Assembly (NCBI GenBank): GCA_024363285.1
Contig: AP024710.1
Span: 1,105,163-1,169,162, forward strand
DNA from: Leptolinea sp. HRD-7
Lineage (GTDB): Bacteria > Chloroflexota > Anaerolineae > Anaerolineales > Anaerolineaceae
Direction: 5' to 3'
Length of the DNA: 64,000 bases
Shown: positions 53,345-60,958 of the stretch, piece by piece
Layout of the letters: each line of letters opens with the position of its first letter
Numbering within the stretch: position 1 is the stretch's first letter
Notes under the pieces: model-generated
Told to the model about the DNA's origin: nothing
What the model saw: only the letters and a program-made list of their open reading frames with translations
The model's database searches: none
Translations under genes and position numbers: made by a program

Positions 53345-53533
53345 ATGTTTACCCCTAATGATGGAAAGATTTTCTTTTCTCCGGAAGAATTTCATAAGGC
53401 ATTCTATCCGTCAGAAAAACAAGACACACTAATTGATTCAAAAGAAATAGGGCGTCGAATTGGAAAAGAAACAGTAGATGAGGTATTAAGTAAGATACAA
53501 ATACCTAAAAAAGAACCCACAAACAAGAAATAA
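53345..53533 (+). CDS. Small partner protein of the Ntn-hydrolase cassette
   Basis: 62 residues, highly charged, ending in a Lys-rich tail (IPKKEPTNKK). AAAGGAGAA lies 5 nt before the ATG. The middle (IDSKEIGRRIGKETVDEVLSK) looks like one amphipathic helix. It starts 18 nt after the hydrolase gene and ends in a terminator, so the two form a two-gene operon. I do not recognise the family; an inhibitor, adaptor or substrate role is possible. Confidence 0.7.
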   Translation: MFTPNDGKIFFSPEEFHKAFYPSEKQDTLIDSKEIGRRIGKETVDEVLSKIQIPKKEPTNKK

Positions 53534-53551
53534 TTTAAAAATGTTATTGAA

Positions 53552-53586
53552 CAAAGTGCGCTCAAAATTGGGTGCATTTTGTTTTT
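53552..53586 (+). terminator. Terminator of the Ntn-hydrolase operon
   Basis: 8-bp arms (53552-53559 with 53574-53581, one G-U pair) followed by five T residues. Confidence 0.7.
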
Positions 53587-53844
53587 AAGTAGAATTTTAT
53601 AGTATGTGAATGTTACTAATACTTCCTATCATGCTGGGGACTGAATAAAAATATAACCAGATTTATAATTTTCTTTGATTATATTTACATGGATAAGTGA
53701 AAATGGGCAAGCATCCAATTATGTAGGTAGGAAGAATAGAAGATAACTTTTTAAAAAATTGATTTGATCGATCTCATTTTTTCATATAAAAAAATTACAA
53801 ATTAAAGGTTGTTTATCTAAATTGAAAATGCTAGTATTAGATCG

Positions 53845-53884
53845 CTATATATGGTAGGAAAATAAATTCTAACACCATATATAG
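53845..53884. repeat. 11-bp perfect inverted repeat upstream of the DUF2188 gene
   Basis: CTATATATGGT (53845-53855) and its exact complement (53874-53884) with an 18-nt loop. It may be an operator or a structured leader. Confidence 0.7.
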
Positions 53885-53891
53885 TTGTTGG

Positions 53892-54179
53892 TTACCAGGC
53901 GACTATTGCTAAAGGAGAGACTATGGGAAAAAATATTTGGACTGTACATACAAATGATAATCATTGGGGAGTTCGAATCGAGGGCAATAAAAACCTGACT
54001 ATTCGAACTCAAACAAAACAGGAGGCTGTAAATTTAGGGAAAGAACTTGCGAAGCAAAATCATGTAGAGCACATAGTTCAAAACCGAGATGGAAAGATAT
54101 CTTCCAAAGACAGTTATGGAAGTGATACCTGTCCGCCAAAGGACACAGAACATTAAATAACCTAGAGGTCGCCTGGTAA
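53892..54179. repeat. 12-bp inverted repeat bracketing the DUF2188 gene
   Basis: TTACCAGGCGAC at 53892-53903 and GTCGCCTGGTAA at 54168-54179 are exact reverse complements enclosing one gene. This could mark a small mobile cassette or a long-range hairpin. Confidence 0.75.
53923..54156 (+). CDS. DUF2188 domain protein
   Basis: 77 residues. AAAGGAGAG lies 7 nt before the ATG. It matches the DUF2188 pattern: IWTVHTNDNHWGVRIEG, TQTKQEAVNLGKELAKQN, VQNRDGKISSKDSYGSD, ending with PPKD. These short proteins often travel with mobile or defence islands; their function is unknown. It lies between the arms of a 12-bp inverted repeat and ends in a terminator. AT-rich like the neighbouring Ntn-hydrolase gene. 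Confidence 0.82.
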   Translation: MGKNIWTVHTNDNHWGVRIEGNKNLTIRTQTKQEAVNLGKELAKQNHVEHIVQNRDGKISSKDSYGSDTCPPKDTEH

Positions 54180-54186
54180 TATTAGA

Positions 54187-54220
54187 AGTAAGGTCATTTC
54201 GCCAGTGGCCTTACTTTTTT
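54187..54220 (+). terminator. Terminator of the DUF2188 gene
   Basis: 10-bp arms (54187-54196 with 54206-54215, one G-U pair), 9-nt loop, then a run of T. Confidence 0.85.
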
Positions 54221-54280
54221 CTTAGGCTGATTAATTAAGAACCGATAATATTATTTACTACCTCATTTTTCAAAAACCAG

Positions 54281-54357
54281 GAAAACACATAAAAACACAT
54301 AAAAACACATAAAAACACATAAAAACACATAAAAACACATAAAAACACATAAAAACA
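54281..54357. repeat. Tandem 10-bp repeat with phased A-tracts
   Basis: Six exact copies of AAAAACACAT plus one variant and a partial copy follow one another without spacers. Each unit has an A5 tract, so A-tracts recur every 10 bp, the DNA helical repeat; intrinsic curvature is expected. Confidence 0.95.
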
Positions 54358-54455
54358 GTTGGTGTAACATATTTTCTGTAAATTGAAAAACCTTAACAAA
54401 AGAGGTGAGTCAGAAGTATCCTAAAGGTTGCTAAAGACCAGAAAAGGAGAACTCG

Positions 54456-54695
54456 ATGACTCACCAAAATCATTATAACCTTCCAGAGAGTATTACAGAA
54501 GCATTGATGCAGCAAGGATTGGGGGCATTGCCATAAATGATCAAAATGATGATCAACAATGCCATGTTGGAAGAGCGAGCCCGATACCTTCAGGCGGAAG
54601 AGTACGAACGAACCGGAGAACGGACGTGATACGCGAATGGCTACAAGCCGAAGACGGTAAAAACCCGAGTAGGCGAGGTCCGGTTATGTAAATAA
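54456..54695 (+). pseudogene. IS256-family transposase, N-terminal fragment with two nonsense codons
   Basis: From an ATG at 54456 (AAAAGGAG upstream) the frame encodes the start of an IS256-type transposase: EALMQQGLGALP, NNAMLEERARYLQAEEYERT and YANGYKPKTVKTRVGEVRL. TAA interrupts after GALP and TGA replaces the Gly codon of ERxGYANGY; the frame then ends at 54695. All three pieces share one frame, so the decay is by point nonsense changes plus loss of everything downstream, including the catalytic DDE residues. Mutator-type transposase remnant, not functional. Confidence 0.9.
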
Positions 54696-54939
54696 CCATA
54701 CAAAAAACCAGAAAACCGGATCATGGATCATGATTTGATATGTTTTCAACGGTAAATGATCTACCGGGTGCTTCCTCGTAGAATCAGTGTTTTACCCCTG
54801 GCAACATTTATTGAAAAAAACACTGATATTGTGTGTCAATCAAAATTGACTGAAGCCTACCTGATAAAAAACATGTATATTCTTGAAATTTGAATTATTA
54901 TAGAACAGTAATCTCATATTCAATTTGTTCTCTTTAGAA
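54696..54939. other. Gap between the transposase fragment and the methyltransferase
   Basis: No gene with a ribosome site is visible here. It is AT-rich and probably contains the promoter of the restriction-modification pair, but no convincing -35/-10 pair with normal spacing was found. Confidence 0.5.
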
Positions 54940-55842
54940 ATGGTTAATATGGACCTCGAATATTCGTTCAAAACTCAAGTAAATTCCTTTACAGCCGTTT
55001 CAACGAATATTTTAAACGGCGACAGTAAAGACCAGTTGAAACTCCTGCCGGATAACTGTGTCGATCTGATTGTGACATCACCGCCTTACGCGGACCAACG
55101 GAAAAGCACATACGGCGGCATCAGTCACGATAAGTATGTGGAATGGTTTCTTCCCATCTCGGAGCAATTGTTACGAGTATTAAAACCAACTGGTACCTTC
55201 ATTCTCAATATCAAAGAAAAAGTCGTGGAAGGCGAACGAAGCACATATGTCATTGAATTAATTCTTGAGATGCGCAAACAGGGATGGCTTTGGACGGAAG
55301 AATTTATCTGGCACAAAAAAAACAGTTATCCCGGAAAATGGCCTAATCGGTTCCGCGATTCATGGGAGAGGTTGTTGCAATTCAACAAGAACCGCTCTTT
55401 TTCCATGTATCAAGAAGCGGTCATGGTCCCTATAGGGGATTGGGCCAATTCACGGTTAAAAAAACTATCTGAAACGGATAAGACTCGGGACAATTCTAAA
55501 GTGGGAAGCGGCTTTGGAAAGAATGTATCCAATTGGTTGAACCGTACCATGGCATACCCTACAAATGTGCTTCACCTGGCTACCGAGTGTTCTAATAAAA
55601 ATCATAGTGCAGCCTTTCCGGAAGAATTACCTGAATGGTTTATCAAACTATTTACCAAAGAATATGATGTTGTTCTGGATCCATTTATGGGTTCAGGGAC
55701 AACAGTTTTTGTTGCCAATAGAATGAACCGCAGTGCTATCGGTATTGATGTTGTACCGGAATATTGTGATATGGTGAAGAATAAATTGCAGCCCAGGTTA
55801 CTGGAAGAAAAGGGGGATTATGAAGCCGGTGAACTTAAGTGA
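54940..55842 (+). CDS. DNA methyltransferase of a type II restriction-modification system
   Basis: About 300 residues from ATG 54940 (ATG 54949 is equally possible, neither with a clear SD). Catalytic motif IV reads TSPPY and the SAM-binding motif I DPFMGSGTT comes near the C-terminus, i.e. the order seen in beta-class N4-cytosine or N6-adenine methyltransferases. A target-recognition region lies between (WHKKNSYPGKWPNRFRDS). It overlaps the endonuclease gene by 23 bp. It should methylate the recognition site of that enzyme; the site cannot be read from sequence. Confidence 0.9.
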   Translation: MVNMDLEYSFKTQVNSFTAVSTNILNGDSKDQLKLLPDNCVDLIVTSPPYADQRKSTYGGISHDKYVEWFLPISEQLLRVLKPTGTFILNIKEKVVEGERSTYVIELILEMRKQGWLWTEEFIWHKKNSYPGKWPNRFRDSWERLLQFNKNRSFSMYQEAVMVPIGDWANSRLKKLSETDKTRDNSKVGSGFGKNVSNWLNRTMAYPTNVLHLATECSNKNHSAAFPEELPEWFIKLFTKEYDVVLDPFMGSGTTVFVANRMNRSAIGIDVVPEYCDMVKNKLQPRLLEEKGDYEAGELK

Positions 55843-56554
55843 TGTAACGAACTATGTTGAACAGCATATTGGTGTTTTCCATCAAAAACGGATTCAAAGT
55901 GTTGACAGCTTAAAACTGATCGATGTTCTGAAACGAAAAAATCCATATTTATTTAAAGCGAAAAATGTCCTTACATCCGAACAGATTGTAAAGACGTTGG
56001 TCGATGCACATATTTCATCCAATGAAGAGACAATATTTGGTGATTGGTTGGAGGGGTTGGCTATTTTTATTAATGGCCAGGTATATGGCGGTTGGAAATC
56101 CGGAATCACGGGGATCGATCTTGAATTTGATAATGAAGGGTTTCGTCATATTGTGACCATCAAGTCTGGTCCAAATTGGGGCAATTCATCGCAAATTCAA
56201 AAGATGAAAGATGATTTTATAACAGCTCAAAAAGCACTACGCACCAGTAATTCAAAATTAGCTATAAAAGCCATCAATGGATGCTGTTATGGTCGAGACA
56301 ACAAACCTGACAAAGGTGATTATTTCAAGTATTGCGGTCAAAGGTTTTGGGAATTCATTTCAGGCAATGCTCAGCTTTATCTGGAGATTATTGAACCGCT
56401 CGGGCACAAAGCCAAAGAAAGAAATGATGAATTTCAAGTTGCTTATGCTCAAATGATCAACAAATTTACCAGAGACTTCGCGAATAACTTCTGTAAAGAG
56501 AACGGTGATATTGATTGGGAAAAACTGGTTAAGACAAATTCATCATACCGATGA
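55820..56554 (+). CDS. Type II restriction endonuclease, PmeII-like
   Basis: 244 residues starting inside the methyltransferase 3' end with GAAAAGGGGGATT before the ATG. RKNPYLFKAKNVLT resembles PmeII-family enzymes as I recall them; GIDLEF followed by VTIKSGPNWGNSSQI supplies a PD-(D/E)xK-type Asp...x-Lys active site. Further Cys (NGCCYG, FKYCGQ) may be structural. It would cut DNA lacking the partner's methylation, protecting against phage. Exact family and cut site are uncertain. Confidence 0.82.
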   Translation: MKPVNLSDVTNYVEQHIGVFHQKRIQSVDSLKLIDVLKRKNPYLFKAKNVLTSEQIVKTLVDAHISSNEETIFGDWLEGLAIFINGQVYGGWKSGITGIDLEFDNEGFRHIVTIKSGPNWGNSSQIQKMKDDFITAQKALRTSNSKLAIKAINGCCYGRDNKPDKGDYFKYCGQRFWEFISGNAQLYLEIIEPLGHKAKERNDEFQVAYAQMINKFTRDFANNFCKENGDIDWEKLVKTNSSYR

Positions 56555-56682
56555 TAGTCTCTTTTGATTCTTTTTAGCGTGTAATCATTTAAGCTACTTC
56601 CTCTTCCTCACAACCCCCTCCCTTATTTCGTCATATAATGATACAATCATACAATAATACAATTGTGACAATGTGAGGAAAA

Positions 56683-57750
56683 ATGACACTCGAATCCGTA
56701 ACCACTCCCGCGCCAAAGACCGTCAACTGGAAACAGATCGGCGCGTTCCTCGGCCTGACCTTCACCCTTACCTGGGGGCTTGATCTCGCCCTTTATCTGA
56801 CCGGCGGGTTGAAATCCGGCGCGGCGATGATCGCCCTGCAGCTGCAAATGCTGCTTCCCGCCTTCTCCGCCATCCTGCTGGAGATGTTCTTCTTTAAAGA
56901 CAGCCCGGTAAACCTCCGGAACAACCGCACAGCCACGCGCTGGTTCACCTGGTACTTCCTGGTGTTCACCATGCTGTATGTCGCCGCCGTGGTGACGATG
57001 TTCATCCGGCCGGACCTGATCACAGCTATCAGCTCGGTGATGATGCCGCTCAGCCTTATTGGCCTGATCCTGCTCATTGTGGTGCGGGTCCGCGGCGGTA
57101 AAGACGCGTTGACCTCTATCGGCATGGGCGGAGGACGCCCCCTCCTGTGGCTGCTCTATGGACTGGGCGTTGTCGCTTTCTTCGGCCTGCAGACCGTGCT
57201 GAACATGCTCTTCAACATGGGCAAACCGGCGGATCTAGCCCCGCTGTTCGCGCAGATGCCGCCCACCGGTATGTCACAGCAGACGCTCGTGGCTCTGCTC
57301 GCGATAAACGTGGTCATTTTAGGACCCTTCATCGGGTTGCTCGTTGCCTTTGGTGAAGAATATGGCTGGCGCGGTTACCTGCAGCCGGCCCTCTACGGAC
57401 TGGGCAAGGTGAAGGGTGTGGCGCTGCTGGGCGTCATCTGGGGCATCTGGCATTGGCCTGTGATCTGGATGGGCTACAACTTCCCCGGTAATCCCATCCT
57501 CGGCAGCCTGCTGATGGTGCTGTATTGCGTGGGGTTGGGGTTCTTCCTGGGCTATGCCGTTATCAAGGCCAAAGGTGTGTGGATCGCCGCCTTCCTGCAC
57601 GCGCTGGCGAACCAGGCGTTCAGCTACTTCGCCGGCATGATCTACACCCCCACCGATATGGCCCTATCCTTCGGCATCGGCCTCCCCGGGATTGCCGTGC
57701 TGGCGCTGGTGGTGCTGCTCATCCTGCGCGACCCCGTGTGGAACGAGTAA
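56683..57750 (+). CDS. CPBP family intramembrane metalloprotease
   Basis: 355 residues with about eight membrane helices. Motifs: FGEEYGWRGYL (EExxxR), IWGIWHWPVIW (HxxxW-type second motif) and ALANQAFSYF (HxxxN with the preceding His in FLHALAN). Predicted membrane glutamic/metal protease of the Abi/Rce1 type. GTGAGGAAAA precedes the ATG. It marks the return to GC-rich DNA after the AT-rich island. Substrate unknown. Confidence 0.9.
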   Translation: MTLESVTTPAPKTVNWKQIGAFLGLTFTLTWGLDLALYLTGGLKSGAAMIALQLQMLLPAFSAILLEMFFFKDSPVNLRNNRTATRWFTWYFLVFTMLYVAAVVTMFIRPDLITAISSVMMPLSLIGLILLIVVRVRGGKDALTSIGMGGGRPLLWLLYGLGVVAFFGLQTVLNMLFNMGKPADLAPLFAQMPPTGMSQQTLVALLAINVVILGPFIGLLVAFGEEYGWRGYLQPALYGLGKVKGVALLGVIWGIWHWPVIWMGYNFPGNPILGSLLMVLYCVGLGFFLGYAVIKAKGVWIAAFLHALANQAFSYFAGMIYTPTDMALSFGIGLPGIAVLALVVLLILRDPVWNE

Positions 57751-57761
57751 CGGTCAACGAG

Positions 57762-58358
57762 TCAGTCGGCGAGATATTGGGTGATCAATATCCGCGACCA
57801 GTTCTCAAACGCATCCATTCGCCGGTGTAGCTCTTTTACACCGGCGAAACCGAGGCTTTCGAAGTTAAGCGTTTCCCGCGGTTTGACGTCCGCGTCCAGC
57901 AGTTCGTATTCATACACGATGCCCAGATGCACGCGGCTGACCGCGCTGGTATTGTCATTGATCAGGCCGGCGGCTCTGGCTGCCGGCTTGAGGCGACAGT
58001 CAAACTCTTCGGATATTTCGCGCCCGCGGGCGCGGTCAATCACGGCGAACGCGTCCGCCGGGTCAAAGTCACCATCTTCGGGGTTGATATGCCCGCCCAC
58101 ACCGAGGGAGTAATTGAGACTGAGCCGCTTTTCGCTGACGGCTTTCGTGCGCATATAAAAGAAGTATTCATCCCTGTATTTCAAAATTGAATAGGGAATG
58201 ACCTGTTTGTACGTTTCATCCGTTTCGGCGGCGGCCCTCTCAATGAAGCGGGCGTGTTTCAGCAGTTCGGGCAGTACGGCCGTCTCGCGCGAAAACCCGT
58301 TGACGGCAGGCAGGCGGTTTACGGCGTCGGCATTGACTACCATAACGTGTTCAGTCAT
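57762..58358 (-). CDS. Nudix-like hydrolase domain protein
   Basis: 198 residues. The segment GVGGHINPEDGD followed by RARGREISEEF resembles a Nudix box (Gx5Ex7REUxEExGU), with an insert between the first Gly and the RE-EE helix. Nudix enzymes hydrolyse nucleoside diphosphate derivatives such as oxidised nucleotides or ADP-sugars. GAGGAG lies upstream of the ATG. The modified box leaves catalytic activity and substrate uncertain. Monocistronic, convergent with the CPBP gene. Confidence 0.75.
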   Translation of the reverse strand: MTEHVMVVNADAVNRLPAVNGFSRETAVLPELLKHARFIERAAAETDETYKQVIPYSILKYRDEYFFYMRTKAVSEKRLSLNYSLGVGGHINPEDGDFDPADAFAVIDRARGREISEEFDCRLKPAARAAGLINDNTSAVSRVHLGIVYEYELLDADVKPRETLNFESLGFAGVKELHRRMDAFENWSRILITQYLAD

Positions 58359-58463
58359 ACAGTAGGGCTCCTCATAGCAGGGTAGGGAGTATTATAGCCA
58401 TCCAATGCTCCGTTTGGCCGAAGGTATAATGAGGAAAACTCACTGACATAATGGGGAATGACC

Positions 58464-59069
58464 ATGGATGCACACGTTTTTGACAATTTCAAGTGGCTCA
58501 ATCCGGGCAGCGCGCGGTTTGATGGCGGCCGTCTGGTGATCGACGCGCCCGCGCTGAGCGATTTTTTCTGCAACAACGGCGCCATCGCGCAGGATGGCAT
58601 CACCCCCGAAACGCTGTGCAACGCGCCGTACTACTACACCGAAGTCACCGGTGATTTTGTGGTGCGCGTAAAGGTATCACACGCGTTCAAAGATACCTAT
58701 GATTCCGCCACATTGATGGTGATGAAAGACCTGGATGTATGGGCCAAATCGTGCTTTGAAAAGACGGATTTTGGCATGCATGCCGTGGTCAGCGTGGTGA
58801 CCAACCATACATCTGACGACGCCAACGGCTGCAACATTGACGGCGATTCCGTGTGGCTGAAAGCGGCGCGGGTGGACAATTGTTTCTCGTTCCATTATTC
58901 TTCAGACGGCAAAAAATTCTATATGACCCGTTTTTTCACCCTGCCGGTGGATGCGGCGGTGAAGGTCGGACTGGTGGCGCAGGCGCCCCAGGGCAGCGGC
59001 GGACCGCGGTATTTTGAGGGTTTCACTCTGGAACACCGGACGGTGAAGAACATCCGGTTTGGAGAATAA
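58464..59069 (+). CDS. DUF1349 domain protein
   Basis: About 201 residues from ATG 58464 (ATG 58458 in the same frame is an alternative; GGGG lies between 3 and 9 nt upstream). A single concanavalin-like beta-sandwich of the DUF1349 type: YYYTEVTGDFVVRVKVSH, DSATLMVMKDLDVWAKSCFE, SVVTNHTSDDANG, YSSDGKKFYMTRFF and VGLVAQAPQGSG. Cytoplasmic members are thought to bind glycans or remain uncharacterised. No signal peptide. Function unknown. Confidence 0.85.
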   Translation: MDAHVFDNFKWLNPGSARFDGGRLVIDAPALSDFFCNNGAIAQDGITPETLCNAPYYYTEVTGDFVVRVKVSHAFKDTYDSATLMVMKDLDVWAKSCFEKTDFGMHAVVSVVTNHTSDDANGCNIDGDSVWLKAARVDNCFSFHYSSDGKKFYMTRFFTLPVDAAVKVGLVAQAPQGSGGPRYFEGFTLEHRTVKNIRFGE

Positions 59070-59133
59070 GCTCCCTCAGGCAGCCTGATGCCGCCTCTTG
59101 CTATAATGGGAGGGTAAGAAAGAAGGTGGATGC

Positions 59134-60390
59134 ATGTCACTCTCACACCGTTTCCCAACACGGATCACAACAATTCTTCTGACCATCGCTCTGACCTGCG
59201 GATTTTTCGCGGCGGCAGCTTCGCCCGTCAACGCGCAGGATGAAGTGCCCACGCCCGTTCCCACAATCGAAGTGACGGAAGTCGCCCCGCCGGCCGAGTT
59301 GCCGCGTACGCAGCCGGCAGCCGCCCCGCGCTTCAACGCTTTCCAGCGGTTTGACCTGGATTACGTGAAAATGACTGACGCGAATAACGGCTGGGGATTT
59401 GCCGGCCGGAGCGTGCTGGCATCCGTCAACGCGGGGCTTACCTGGAAGGAAAGCACTCCGCCGGAGCAAATTTTGGACGGGGTGGAATACCAACCGTACG
59501 GCGGCTTTCTGGACGCGAAGAATGCCTGGGTGATCTACTCAAAGAACATGCAGATCGAGAATCCAGCCGTCATCTGGCACACCACCGACAGCGGCCGTTC
59601 GTGGACGCCTTCCGTGCCGGTAAACCACCAGGCATTTGGCGACAAAATGTGGGCCAGCTTTGTGACCGTCGATCCGCTGAACGTTTACCTGATGATCCAC
59701 GGGTTGTATGACGCGGCCGGCCCGCAGTATATTCACAGCCTCTTCCGCACAAAAGACGGCGGCGTCACCTGGGCTGAGATTTCAGCGGACTCAACAGAAA
59801 ATTACAGCGGCATGTCCTTCTCCGATGCCTCGTTCGGACTGCGCACCATTCAACGTACCGTTCCGTATGAAGGAAAACCCCCGCTGCTGGATATCACCCG
59901 CGATGGCGGTGTCTCGTGGGAAACCCGTGAGTTACCTCCCCCGGCAGAAGACCCCACGCTGTTCAAACGTTATGCCTTTTGTGAAACCTTTCAGCCGGTG
60001 GCGCTTTCGTTTGAATCCTACCGGCTGCTGGTGGGCTGCTATGACAACCTCGACCCCCACCAGTTATTCACCGGGTACATGTATTCCACAAAGAATGGCG
60101 GCGGAACCTGGTTGTTCTCCAAATTGCCACAAAAGGCGCGCGCGGATACCGGTCAACTGTTTTATTTTGACGCGAAACACATCTACCTGATGGGGCGGGA
60201 TTCATTCCAGAGCTCGGATGACGGCATGAAATGGATCTACCTGAAGGTGGTTAACTGGGACGGACAGTTTTCGTTTCCTGACCCGGTGCACGGCTGGGCT
60301 GTGGCGCGGATGAAGGATTCGGTCGCTTTTGTGCGAACCACCAACAAAGCGGCCACCTGGAAGGTTCTGTCACCGATGATCGTGCGCTGA
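59134..60390 (+). CDS. Exported Asp-box (BNR) / Ycf48-like beta-propeller protein
   Basis: 418 residues. Type I signal peptide (ending PVNAQ), then a short Pro-rich linker. The rest shows repeated Asp-box turns: NAGLTW, TDSGRSW, KDGGVTW, RDGGVSW, KNGGGTW, SDDGMKW and NKAATW, each about 45-65 residues apart, as in six- or seven-bladed propellers of sialidases, Vps10 and Ycf48. No sialidase catalytic Arg triad is evident, so a binding or scaffold role outside the membrane is more likely. Function unknown. Confidence 0.83.
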   Translation: MSLSHRFPTRITTILLTIALTCGFFAAAASPVNAQDEVPTPVPTIEVTEVAPPAELPRTQPAAAPRFNAFQRFDLDYVKMTDANNGWGFAGRSVLASVNAGLTWKESTPPEQILDGVEYQPYGGFLDAKNAWVIYSKNMQIENPAVIWHTTDSGRSWTPSVPVNHQAFGDKMWASFVTVDPLNVYLMIHGLYDAAGPQYIHSLFRTKDGGVTWAEISADSTENYSGMSFSDASFGLRTIQRTVPYEGKPPLLDITRDGGVSWETRELPPPAEDPTLFKRYAFCETFQPVALSFESYRLLVGCYDNLDPHQLFTGYMYSTKNGGGTWLFSKLPQKARADTGQLFYFDAKHIYLMGRDSFQSSDDGMKWIYLKVVNWDGQFSFPDPVHGWAVARMKDSVAFVRTTNKAATWKVLSPMIVR

Positions 60391-60435
60391 CATCCTGTGG
60401 AATCACCGGTTATTTTTGGTTGTTAGATTAATCCC

Positions 60436-60465
60436 TTGACATATTCATAATTGCGAATATATAAT
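60436..60465 (+). promoter_or_regulatory. Promoter of the arsR-type regulator
   Basis: TTGACA (60436-60441), 18-nt spacer, TATAAT (60460-60465). The ATG at 60475 is only 9 nt further, with no SD, so the mRNA is leaderless or nearly so. Confidence 0.85.
60441..60460. promoter_or_regulatory. ArsR-type operator 1
   Basis: Inverted repeat ATATTC-N8-GAATAT filling the spacer between the -35 and -10 boxes of the regulator gene; binding would block RNA polymerase. The same repeat recurs at 60918. Confidence 0.8.
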
Positions 60466-60474
60466 ACATTCATT

Positions 60475-60867
60475 ATGACGAATATAACAAAACCCGACAA
60501 AATTGATGAAGGAATTTCCGAGTTGTTCCGGGTAATCGGGCAGCCGGTGCGGGTGCGTATTCTGCTGGTGATCGGGAGCGGCGAAGCCTGTGTCTGTCAC
60601 CTTGAGGCCTACCTGGGTGAGCGTCAGGCGGCGATCTCACAGCATCTGATGGTCCTGCGGGATTCGGGTATTGTGCAAAAACACCGTGATGGACGGAATA
60701 TTTATTACCGCCTGGCACGGCCTGAAATACTCGAACTTGTCCATGAAGCGGCATCCATTCTGGGCATCACATCTGAAGAGCTGAATGATTTTATCTTCAA
60801 GCCTACCTCGTTATGCGGCTGCCCGAAGTGCAATCTGGATGGAGCCGGGTGCAAACCTTCGCCCTGA
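60475..60867 (+). CDS. ArsR/SmtB-family metal(loid)-responsive repressor
   Basis: 130 residues from ATG 60475. Winged-helix core with GQPVRVRILLVI, GEACVCHLEAYLGERQAAISQHLMV and RDGRNIYYRL. The CVC in the second helix matches the ELCVCDL metal(loid) site of ArsR (Cys-x-Cys). An extra C-terminal Cys motif CGCPKCNLDGAGCK could add ligands. It should repress its own gene and, through the second operator, the downstream thioredoxin-permease operon until an inducer such as As(III), Sb(III) or another thiophilic ion binds. The inducer is not proven. Confidence 0.9.
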   Translation: MTNITKPDKIDEGISELFRVIGQPVRVRILLVIGSGEACVCHLEAYLGERQAAISQHLMVLRDSGIVQKHRDGRNIYYRLARPEILELVHEAASILGITSEELNDFIFKPTSLCGCPKCNLDGAGCKPSP

Positions 60868-60880
60868 TACCCTGAGTAAG

Positions 60881-60907
60881 AAACCCGTTGAACTACGGGT
60901 TTGATTT
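60881..60907 (+). terminator. Weak terminator after the ArsR gene
   Basis: 7-bp stem (60881-60887 with 60896-60902), 8-nt loop and a short T-run. Confidence 0.5.
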
Positions 60908-60917
60908 AAGTCCAAAC

Positions 60918-60937
60918 ATATTCATATAAACGAATAT
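60918..60937. promoter_or_regulatory. ArsR-type operator 2
   Basis: ATATTC-N8-GAATAT again, with the same 8-nt spacing as operator 1, overlapping a TATAAC -10-like box before the thioredoxin-like gene. Confidence 0.75.
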
Positions 60938-60958
60938 ATAACGATCAAAGGAGAAAAA

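Larger units (their letters stand above)
53534..53922. other. AT-rich gap without genes
   Basis: No open frame with a ribosome site was found in these 389 bases. They hold the terminator of the small gene, an 11-bp inverted repeat at 53845-53884, and the left arm of the repeat that flanks the DUF2188 gene. Confidence 0.6.

Noticed and set aside
54281..54357. CRISPR array
   Set aside because: Units are 10 bp without spacers; it is a simple tandem repeat. No cas genes are in the window.
56636..56672. Three ATACAAT-like direct repeats as a regulatory array
   Set aside because: Short AT-rich stretch that may simply contain overlapping -10-like boxes before the CPBP gene; not distinct enough.
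56555..56682. attR-like copy of the tRNA-Asn 3' end
   Set aside because: I looked for the T-loop and acceptor sequence at the right side of the island and saw no match; the right border stays unknown.
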